From NCBI GenBank assembly GCA_958295855.1, contig OY282383.1, forward strand, positions 1 to 64,000: a stretch of 64,000 bases of DNA, given 5' to 3'. The translations under genes were made by a program, and so were the position numbers. The first letter of the stretch is position 1; each line of letters begins with the position of its first letter. Origin of the DNA: an uncultured Poribacteria bacterium. GTDB taxonomy: Bacteria; Poribacteria; WGA-4E; WGA-3G. A model generated the notes under the pieces. That model had not been told where the DNA came from. It worked only from the letters and a program-made list of their open reading frames with translations, and searched no databases. Positions 16,433 to 22,906 of the stretch are shown piece after piece.

Positions 16433-19408
16433 ATGCCGAACCAACGCGAAACAACAATCACGAACGAGCTAGTCAACATCCTACGCACCATGCGCCACGG
16501 ATGGCAAGTCGAAACGGCAGTCAACGCTTTCATCAAAGGCAACAGCGAACTTGATGCGCTCGTCATTGAACGCGGCAGAGAACCCGTTGGCATCGAAGCC
16601 AAATTTGATACCACCACCAACGCGAAAAACCTCATCAAACAAGCAGAAACAAGACTTGTTCACGAGCTGGAAGCAGCATACTATATCTCCGGGAAAACCC
16701 TCAACAACGTCATGGCAATCCTGTATCCGAACCGTTTTAAGGGGATACAGGGACAGGACATCAGGCCACAACTCCGCGCAGCGCGCGACCTGCAGTACAA
16801 ACTCGTCAGTACCCTGGGGGATACCGTCGGACACTTCCCAAAAGACGGATGGGCCACCGGCACGGTGGGAGACATCGCCAACGCGATGCACGTCGGTGCA
16901 ATGCCGAACTCTCAACTTGAACAGGCAGCGGAGGAGATGGAACTTAGCATTAACAGGGCAGCAAAACTGCTTGAGGATGCTATTGCCGAACACCGCGCCA
17001 TCGGCACTGCTATTGAGACAATTCTGCACCAAGAAGTCTTCTCCAAAGACGCTCTGGGGGTAGGGGCGAGCTCCGAATCGCGACACCTCAACACACAAAC
17101 CCTCCGCATGGCAGCGCTCATCATCACCGATGCCTTCGTCTTCCAGAGCTCCCTCGCAGGTAAAGCAGAAATGGAATCTGTCCACTCACTCAGGCAGCTG
17201 CTCCCTACGATGGACTACGCCGATGTCCTCGCGGATTGGAACGCCATCCTCAAGGTGAACTACCGTCCTATCTTTGAGGATGCTCGGCACCTCGTTGAGG
17301 CACTCGCTACCGATGATAGGCTCGTCAAACCTATTTTAACCCTCCTTTGTGCAGCCGCCAGAGACCTTGTTGACACTGGCATCGCACAGATTCACGAACT
17401 CGCGGGCATAGTTTTCCAAAAACTGATTACCGACCGGAAATATGTTAAGGCGAACTACACGCTGCCAGAGAGTGCGGTGTTGTTGTCAAGCCTCGTGCTG
17501 CCCGAACTGCCCGAAGGTAAATTCCCGAAAGTGGCAGACTTCGCCTGCGGCACAGGCGCGCTGCTCAACGGCGTATACCAACGGATCTTGTCCTTTTATG
17601 AGCAATCCGGTGGAAACGGCAGAGATATTCACCAAAAGATGCTGGAGGAGAACATCGCGGGTGCAGATATCATGCCGAATGCGACGCACCTCACAGCGGC
17701 AGCACTTGCCAGCACGCATGCTGATATAAAAATTGGAGGCACCCGAATACTCACTGCTCCCTGCGGCATTATGGATGACGGCAGTTACGCGATAGGTTCA
17801 TTGGAATTGCTTGACGATGTCTCCTTGCTAGACACCGATGCTGAACAAATCGGCGGCGAGGAGAACACGGTGGTTAAACTCCAGCAGACATTCCAGCACG
17901 ACACGTTTGACATTGTCATACAGAATCCTCCCTTCACGCGACCCGGGTCGGATAGCAACACCGACATTCCAAAGTCTACATTCCAAGGCAGCGAACGCCC
18001 CGAAGAAGACCAGAAGTTGATGCAGGCGGCGTTGAAAGCTAAAAACACAGAGGTAACTGATGGGGCTAACGGTTTCGTTTCTGCTTTCGTAGAACTGGCG
18101 GACAAAAAACTTAAAACCGGCGGCATCATGGGTTTTATCTTACCATTGACGGTGTTGCGCTCTCCGACTACAAAAAAACTAAGGCACATGTGGGCTACAA
18201 AATACCATAACGTCGTCGTGATAACTATGGCGCAAGCGAAGGCACAACACAGTGTATTCTCGGCAGATACCGGCATGGCGGAATGCATCGTCGTTGCAAC
18301 GAAGGGCATCGGGGAAAATACAGGCCGCGGCACCTTCGTCTGCCTAAACTATCGGCCCGAGAAAGCACTCGAAGCCATGGAAATCGCAAATCACATCTCG
18401 CGGAGGCGCGGGACTGGGATGTTACTTGAAGATGTGCCTAACGGCGGAAATATTATCCGCATCGGAAACACTCACGGCGGACAAATGCTAGACTGCCCCA
18501 TCAACGATGGCATCGCGTGGGTTGCAACACGGGCGAGATCGATGGCACTGCTACAGAGCGCACACAAACTCGCTGGTGGAGAGCTGCATCTGCCTATGGA
18601 AAGAGAAGCTATCCCTATTGCCATCTGCCAAGTCAAAGATATTGCAAGGGTTGGTTCGGCAGATTCCTCCAGAGCAAAAGATGGCGCATTTATCATGGTA
18701 GAAGGATGTAAACCGAACAGCGATGGCTATGATGCACTATGGAAAGTGAACGCGCCTTTACAGCGGGCGATGGTTGCAGAACCAGATTATACCGCGATTC
18801 CCCGTTCACATGGGGATGCGATGGTTCAGCGCGTTTTAGATTGCTTCAGCAAAACCCATTATCACCTTAATCTAACCTTTACTGCAAATTCGGTGATATC
18901 TTCCTTTACTGAGAAACCCGCTATTGGAATAACATCAATGATAAATGTTGCTCTCACCGACCCTGGGCATGAGATTGCGTGGACGCTCTGGTGCAACACA
19001 ACACTTGGATTTTTCTGCCACTGGTTGCACTGTAGTAAACAACAGATGGGGCGCGGGCGGCTGCGTCAGCAGACGTTAGAGACGCTGCCAACGTTGGATG
19101 TCCGTCAGCTCTCCGAAAAACAATTAGCAAACGCTGAGACGCTCTTTGAGCGGTTAAAATATAAGCGGATGCTGCCAGTCAACGAGTGTGCCCATGATGC
19201 AGTTCGGCATGCCTTGGATGCCGAACTTTTGACAGAAGTGTTAGGCATCACAGACGACAGCGTGCATAAAGCGCTGCAAACCTTGCGTGAGATGCTCTGT
19301 GCGGAGCCGAGCATCCACGGAGGAAAGCAGTCCAGATGCAATCTTGATGCAGAGTTATCGACTCTCAAGAAGAAAGGCATCCGATTTCCGAGTTGGTATA
19401 AAAAGTAG
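16433..19408 (+). CDS. N6-adenine methyltransferase with N-terminal PD-(D/E)XK-like domain (type IIG-like)
   Basis: 991 residues from ATG 16433, preceded by AGGAGGAG 12 bases upstream. The N-terminal 60 residues show a restriction-type nuclease core: SELDALVIERGREPVGIEAKF supplies the D and the ExK. After a long helical connector, a gamma-class methyltransferase core begins (VADFACGTGALL, about 385, and VIQNPPFTRP, about 500), followed by a large C-terminal part likely to include target recognition. Nuclease plus methylase in one chain is the type IIG plan; no helicase domain is seen, so type I and III are unlikely. The nuclease assignment is by motif only. Confidence 0.75.
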   Translation: MPNQRETTITNELVNILRTMRHGWQVETAVNAFIKGNSELDALVIERGREPVGIEAKFDTTTNAKNLIKQAETRLVHELEAAYYISGKTLNNVMAILYPNRFKGIQGQDIRPQLRAARDLQYKLVSTLGDTVGHFPKDGWATGTVGDIANAMHVGAMPNSQLEQAAEEMELSINRAAKLLEDAIAEHRAIGTAIETILHQEVFSKDALGVGASSESRHLNTQTLRMAALIITDAFVFQSSLAGKAEMESVHSLRQLLPTMDYADVLADWNAILKVNYRPIFEDARHLVEALATDDRLVKPILTLLCAAARDLVDTGIAQIHELAGIVFQKLITDRKYVKANYTLPESAVLLSSLVLPELPEGKFPKVADFACGTGALLNGVYQRILSFYEQSGGNGRDIHQKMLEENIAGADIMPNATHLTAAALASTHADIKIGGTRILTAPCGIMDDGSYAIGSLELLDDVSLLDTDAEQIGGEENTVVKLQQTFQHDTFDIVIQNPPFTRPGSDSNTDIPKSTFQGSERPEEDQKLMQAALKAKNTEVTDGANGFVSAFVELADKKLKTGGIMGFILPLTVLRSPTTKKLRHMWATKYHNVVVITMAQAKAQHSVFSADTGMAECIVVATKGIGENTGRGTFVCLNYRPEKALEAMEIANHISRRRGTGMLLEDVPNGGNIIRIGNTHGGQMLDCPINDGIAWVATRARSMALLQSAHKLAGGELHLPMEREAIPIAICQVKDIARVGSADSSRAKDGAFIMVEGCKPNSDGYDALWKVNAPLQRAMVAEPDYTAIPRSHGDAMVQRVLDCFSKTHYHLNLTFTANSVISSFTEKPAIGITSMINVALTDPGHEIAWTLWCNTTLGFFCHWLHCSKQQMGRGRLRQQTLETLPTLDVRQLSEKQLANAETLFERLKYKRMLPVNECAHDAVRHALDAELLTEVLGITDDSVHKALQTLREMLCAEPSIHGGKQSRCNLDAELSTLKKKGIRFPSWYKK

Positions 19409-19758
19409 TAGGCACGCTCCGCGTGCCGTGACCGCATTTTGTCTGAATCGCGGATTTACGCGGATTACACGGAATGACGCGGATTTTTTCCACTCCCTGT
19501 CAGAAGGTAGTAGGCACGCTCCGCGTGCCGTTAAACCGCGTGCCGTAAAGTAGTAGGCACGCTCCGCGTGCCGTTAAACCGCGTGCCGTGACCATCTACC
19601 GTAAAAACGCTTGATATCCCGGCGGATTTAAGGCATAATTATTAAAGGTTGGACAATTTCATAGAGCATTTTCCAACGCCGGTAGGATTCTTTCCTTTTT
19701 AGGCGTGTCCGGCCAATTGGGGGAACTCGCCCGAAATTCAATGACATCGTAGGAAATC
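19409..19758. repeat. Intergenic cluster of GCACGC-TCC-GCGTGC palindromes and CGCGGATT repeats
   Basis: 350 bp without a gene. Three copies of the perfect 17-bp palindrome GGCACGCTCCGCGTGCC lie at 19411-19427, 19513-19529 and 19556-19572, each preceded by GTAGTA. Between the first two is one CTGAATCGCGGATTTACGCG-type element (about 19441-19487). The last 170 bp shows no further structure apart from A/T-rich sequence before the next gene. The same elements recur at 20644, 21004, 24632, 24668 and elsewhere. Confidence 0.85.
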
Positions 19759-20388
19759 ATGAAATCAGCCCACTATACTGACAACGTTTTTATCAATTGT
19801 CCCTTTGATTCCGCTTACAAGCCGTTGTTTGATGCAATGGTATTTGCTGTCCAGGATTGTGGCTTCATTGCCCGGTGCGCGCTTGAGGAAGAAGACGCGA
19901 GCCAAGTTCGCATCGATAAGATTTATAGCGTCATTGCGGATTGCCGTTATGGCATTCATGACATCTCCAGAACGGAATTAGACGAAACTTCAGGGTTTCC
20001 TCGATTTAATATGCCTTTGGAATTAGGTGTGTTTCTGGGGGCGAAGAAATTTGGAATTGAAGAGCAGAAAAGAAAGAAATGCCTCATCCTAGATAAAGAG
20101 CCGTATCGGTATCAGCAGTTTATCTCGGATATTGCAGGGCAAGACATTCAGGCGCATCACAACGAGGTCGAAGCTACTATCAAAGTTGTCCGGAATTGGC
20201 TCCGCATTGCCTCGGGCCGGCAGACGATTCCAGGGGGAAACATCATTTGGGAACGGTACCAAATTTTTCTGAGGGATTTGCCGCAAACGGTTGTAGAACT
20301 TCGATTAGACGCGGACGATCTGATTTTTAATGATTATGCTTCGGTGATTGCAAGATGGCTGGAGAGAAATATTCGAGTAACCTATTGA
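19759..20388 (+). CDS. Deoxyribosyltransferase/TIR-like fold protein, candidate effector
   Basis: 209 residues. It begins with a beta-strand/loop NVFINCPFDSAYKPLFDAM and later has FPRFNMPLELGVFLGAKKFG, in which an invariant-looking Glu sits in an ELG turn. That layout recalls nucleoside 2-deoxyribosyltransferases and TIR-type NAD hydrolases, where this Glu is catalytic. CRYGIHDIS and CLILDKEPYRYQQF are further blocks I associate with this uncharacterised family. AGGA lies five bases before ATG. It follows two DNA methyltransferase genes and is followed 25 bp later by a small basic protein gene, so a defence role is plausible, but fold and function are inferred, not shown. Confidence 0.5.
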   Translation: MKSAHYTDNVFINCPFDSAYKPLFDAMVFAVQDCGFIARCALEEEDASQVRIDKIYSVIADCRYGIHDISRTELDETSGFPRFNMPLELGVFLGAKKFGIEEQKRKKCLILDKEPYRYQQFISDIAGQDIQAHHNEVEATIKVVRNWLRIASGRQTIPGGNIIWERYQIFLRDLPQTVVELRLDADDLIFNDYASVIARWLERNIRVTY

Positions 20389-20402
20389 AATGTGATTCAG
20401 GG

Positions 20403-20666
20403 AGGTGATTCACATGGCAAGAGAAAGAACCATTAAATATCCGCCCAAACGAGGGAAGTTTACAAGAAGACAGATTGAACGTGCAGTAGACAAGGTTATT
20501 CGTGAGAGGCTTGAGCGAGAAGCGAGGGAAGCAGAAGGGCAGACAGATGCCACGGTTTCCACGCCCGAGTCGCCACCGAAAACTGCCTAGATTCGTTGGT
20601 AGGTGCACTTCCAAAGCGCGCCTACCGACTTGACAAAGTAGTAGGCACGCTCCGCGTGCCGTGACC
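20403..20666. repeat. 264-bp direct duplication, copy 1
   Basis: Identical in length to 20763-21026 with no indels (offset exactly 360) and only a handful of substitutions. It contains the small basic gene, its ribosome-binding site, a conserved downstream stretch and one GGCACGCTCCGCGTGCC palindrome at the end (20644-20660). The 96 bp between copies is unrelated. Confidence 0.9.
20414..20590 (+). CDS. 58-residue basic protein, copy 1
   Basis: 58 residues, very basic and helical: MARERTIKYPPKRGKFTRRQ, then a predicted helix ending RERLEREAREAEG and a Pro/Thr-rich tail. GGAGGTGA six bases before the ATG at 20414 is a perfect Shine-Dalgarno sequence, so translation is likely. It is 25 bp downstream of the deoxyribosyltransferase/TIR-like gene and probably co-transcribed, which fits a small partner or antitoxin, though this is only positional. 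No domain recognised. Confidence 0.6.
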   Translation: MARERTIKYPPKRGKFTRRQIERAVDKVIRERLEREAREAEGQTDATVSTPESPPKTA

Positions 20667-20762
20667 ACATTCATCTCTGGCTGCGCTTTTTGTATCGCCC
20701 CTACGGGGCTAAAGAGGGGAGGGGACGCGTTTCTATAAACATGTCGTCCCTACGGGACTAAA

Positions 20763-21026
20763 AGGTGATTCACATGGCAAGAGAAAGAACCATTAAATAT
20801 CCACCCAAACGAGGGAAGTTTACAAAAAGACAGATTGAACGTGCAGTAGACAAGGTTATTCGTGAGAGGCTTGAGCGAGAAGCGCGGGAAGCAGAAGGGC
20901 AGACAGATGCCACGGTTTCCACGCCCGAGCCGCCCCCGAAAACTGCCTAGATTCGTTGGTAGGTGCACTTCCAAAGCGCGCCTACCGACTTGACAAAGTA
21001 GTAGGCACGCTCCGCGTGCCGTGACC
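20763..21026. repeat. 264-bp direct duplication, copy 2
   Basis: Second copy of 20403-20666. The boundary at its 3' end coincides with the palindrome at 21004-21020, and in both copies the homology stops just after GTGACC. Confidence 0.9.
20774..20950 (+). CDS. 58-residue basic protein, copy 2
   Basis: Duplicate of the gene at 20414-20590 with two amino-acid changes (K for R in the KFT(R/K)RQIERAV segment and P for S near the C-terminus). The Shine-Dalgarno is slightly weaker (AAAGGTGA against GGAGGTGA), and this copy has lost linkage to the upstream 209-residue gene. The changes are few and conservative and the frame is intact, so it may still be expressed. Confidence 0.55.
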   Translation: MARERTIKYPPKRGKFTKRQIERAVDKVIRERLEREAREAEGQTDATVSTPEPPPKTA

Positions 21027-21515
21027 GCTTTTGTCTGAATCGCGGATTTACGCGGATTATAGGATTCCGCGGATTTTTTCCACTCCCTGTTAGAAGGTAG
21101 TAGGCACGCTCCGTGGGTTCTCCGTTAAACCTTTTGATAGATAGATATAAGCACCCCCACACCCCAAAGCCCTGTTGCAATATGCCACACCGTTGCTTAT
21201 TGCAACACAACGCGCTCTAACCTACAGCATCAAGGCTTCCGCCACCCACTCCCACCAAAACTGTTGTATTTTGACACAGCCGGCGAAAAGACGACGCTAA
21301 GTCATTCATTCCACAGCAGGCTGCATGTATTACCCGATGCTGCCTTGATATACAAGGCTATCCCAGGTGTCTATGGCAATGATAACACCTGTTTTCCCTA
21401 TTGGCACGGTTCTTGCTCTATGGTTGTTTAATGCGAGATGATGTATCGCTGTTGATAGCGAAACACAAACCAATGAGACGATATTAGAACCGTTCCTTAC
21501 GGAGGAAAAACTACG
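21027..21515. repeat. Intergenic region with repeat remnants and a 9-bp inverted repeat
   Basis: No gene seen. It holds one CTGAATCGCGGATTTACGCG-type element (about 21034-21078), a degenerate palindrome at about 21103 and an inverted repeat GTTGCAATA (21174-21182)/TATTGCAAC (21198-21206). The last 200 bp probably contains the promoter of the secreted-peptide array, but no confident hexamers were found. Confidence 0.6.
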
Positions 21516-22040
21516 ATGAGAAATAAATTGCCAAGACTTATGCTAACCCTGTTCGTTGCCGGTATCTTTTTCTGCAGCATTCTCCCTTTTGCTGAGCCTG
21601 TTTCTGTTATTCATGATGCTTCCTGTCCCCTTTCTGACCCAGTTTATGTGCAGTCACTTGATTGGATGCCGCCGGAAGCATCTGATCAGGAGAGAGAGAT
21701 ATGTGAGGCGAGGGGTAGATGTTATGAGGAGAAACGTCCGAACAGGGTGGAGCCCCATAATGATAATGGGCCGCCGCCAAGCAAGAATGAGCCGACACCA
21801 AGCAAGAATGAGCCGACACCAAGCAAGAATGGGCCGCCGCCAAGCAAGAATGGGCCGGCACCAAGCAAGAATGAGCCGCCGCCAAGCAAGAATGGGCCGC
21901 CGCCAAGCAAGAATGGGCCGGCACCAAGCAAGAATGAGCCGCCGCCAAGCAAGAATGGGCCGACGACCGATAATGATAATGGTTGGGGCTTTTCGGAGTT
22001 CACTTCGGCGTTCGATCGTGTTCTTTTTCTACTTTTTTGA
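21516..22040 (+). CDS. Secreted repeat protein, founder of a four-gene peptide array
   Basis: 174 residues. A signal peptide (MRNKLPRLMLTLFVAGIFF, cleavage near LPFAEP) is followed by a 60-residue Cys-containing region. Eight tandem 7-residue units of the form N(E/G)P(P/T/A)PSK follow, encoded by 21-bp DNA repeats (about 21771-21960), and the protein ends in a short hydrophobic tail (DRVLFLLF). The ribosome-binding site is CGGAGGAAAAA before ATG. Leader, 5' region (GTTCCTTACGGAGGAAA) and the hydrophobic end recur in the next gene. The repeat resembles low-complexity linkers; copy number is likely variable. Function unknown; possibly surface-exposed. Confidence 0.65.
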   Translation: MRNKLPRLMLTLFVAGIFFCSILPFAEPVSVIHDASCPLSDPVYVQSLDWMPPEASDQEREICEARGRCYEEKRPNRVEPHNDNGPPPSKNEPTPSKNEPTPSKNGPPPSKNGPAPSKNEPPPSKNGPPPSKNGPAPSKNEPPPSKNGPTTDNDNGWGFSEFTSAFDRVLFLLF

Positions 22041-22103
22041 GGTTGAGTTTTGTTGCAGCAAGCTTAACGAAGTTGCTGTTTACAACACCTTACGGAGGAA
22101 ACT

Positions 22104-22409
22104 ATGATGATGAATAAATTGCCAAGACTTATCCTAACCCTGTTCGTTGCCGGTATCTTTTTCTGCAGCATTCTCCCTTTTGCTGAGCCTGCACAGTGGA
22201 ACCCTAGGTGTTCTAGTTCTGTATGTGATGAGTCCTTACTTCCAGGTAAGTACAGGCCAGGGTCATCCTTATGTCATGAATGTGATAATCGGGCGACGAT
22301 CGATAATGAGCCGCCGCCAAGCAATAATGAGCCGCCGCCAAGCGATAATAAGCCGGACTTTTCGGTGTACTTGTCGGTGTTCGGTAGTGTTCTTTTTCTA
22401 CTTTTTTGA
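22104..22409 (+). CDS. Secreted small protein, second member of the array
   Basis: 101 residues. The signal peptide is nearly identical to that of the gene at 21516 (NKLPRL(I/M)LTLFVAGIFFCSI), but the mature region differs (Cys-bearing, SSSVCDESLLPG) and has only two PPPS(N/D)N units. It ends with the same hydrophobic VLFLLF. GGAGG lies five bases before the ATG. The DNA after the stop (TTGCAGCAAGCTTAACGAAG) repeats that after the first gene, so this is a whole-unit duplication that has diverged in its centre. Confidence 0.6.
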   Translation: MMMNKLPRLILTLFVAGIFFCSILPFAEPAQWNPRCSSSVCDESLLPGKYRPGSSLCHECDNRATIDNEPPPSNNEPPPSDNKPDFSVYLSVFGSVLFLLF

Positions 22410-22542
22410 GGTCGCGTTTCGTTGCAGCAAGCTTAACGAAGTTGCTGTTTACAACACCGCAACAATTGTGCATCGCGAGGCGGAGAGCGCTCCTAGAGCG
22501 CTCCTACCCCGGTGTGTCGCTGTTTAGACGATATTTTATACC

Positions 22543-22690
22543 GTTCCTTACGGAGGAAACTATGAAAAATACATTACTAAGATTTCTCGCTACCGCTATC
22601 TGTTTCTGTGCGCGCCTCGGTATCCAGCCCATCGCGGGTAGCCGTAGACGCCCGTTGTAGACGTTGACAGAACCAGTCCTGTTATCTGCA
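22543..22690. repeat. 148-bp repeat unit, copy 1 (short-peptide gene)
   Basis: Repeated at 22719-22866 with offset 176 and one substitution (CCAGCCC/CCAACCC). It spans the conserved GTTCCTTACGGAGGAAACT leader, the short gene and the GTTGACAGAACC segment after it. Confidence 0.9.
22562..22660 (+). CDS. 32-residue signal-peptide-like peptide, third array member
   Basis: MKNTLLRFLATAICFCARL then a short basic tail ending RRRPL. It has the same leader DNA and Shine-Dalgarno (GGAGG, five bases before ATG) as the two larger array genes, and its start resembles their signal peptides, but there is almost no mature region. It may be a truncated remnant of that family or a genuine membrane-active peptide; the sequence alone does not say which. 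The near-perfect second copy argues for recent duplication rather than decay. Confidence 0.4.
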   Translation: MKNTLLRFLATAICFCARLGIQPIAGSRRRPL

Positions 22691-22718
22691 AGTTCTTGTT
22701 TTAGGCTCTATTAGCACT

Positions 22719-22866
22719 GTTCCTTACGGAGGAAACTATGAAAAATACATTACTAAGATTTCTCGCTACCGCTATCTGTTTCTGTGCGCGCCTCGGTATC
22801 CAACCCATCGCGGGTAGCCGTAGACGCCCGTTGTAGACGTTGACAGAACCAGTCCTGTTATCTGCA
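22719..22866. repeat. 148-bp repeat unit, copy 2 (short-peptide gene)
   Basis: Copy of 22543-22690. It stops 8 bp before the inverted repeat at 22874 that closes the sigma-FtsZ gene, so this array meets that gene head-on. Confidence 0.9.
22738..22836 (+). CDS. 32-residue signal-peptide-like peptide, fourth array member
   Basis: Amino-acid identical to the peptide at 22562-22660; the single base difference is silent. Same leader, same start and stop. Convergent with the sigma-FtsZ fusion gene, whose stop codon is 62 bp away. Confidence 0.4.
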   Translation: MKNTLLRFLATAICFCARLGIQPIAGSRRRPL

Positions 22867-22873
22867 GTGGTAA

Positions 22874-22906
22874 CTCGTATGAAAAGTCAGAGATTTTTCA
22901 TACGAG
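22874..22906. repeat. 12-bp perfect inverted repeat overlapping the end of the FtsZ fusion gene
   Basis: Arms CTCGTATGAAAA (22874-22885) and TTTTCATACGAG (22895-22906) with a 9-nt loop. The stop codon of the minus-strand gene (22898-22900) lies inside one arm. It could serve as a two-way terminator between the convergent genes or mark a rearrangement breakpoint, since it begins exactly where the DnaE-like sequence ends. Confidence 0.7.

Noticed and set aside
20405..20413. GTG start at 20405 for the small basic gene.
   Set aside because: The GTG is part of the Shine-Dalgarno GGAGGTGA itself; the ATG at 20414 is at ideal spacing.
21771..21960. CRISPR array.
   Set aside because: The 21-bp units are contiguous with no spacers and lie in frame inside a secreted protein gene.
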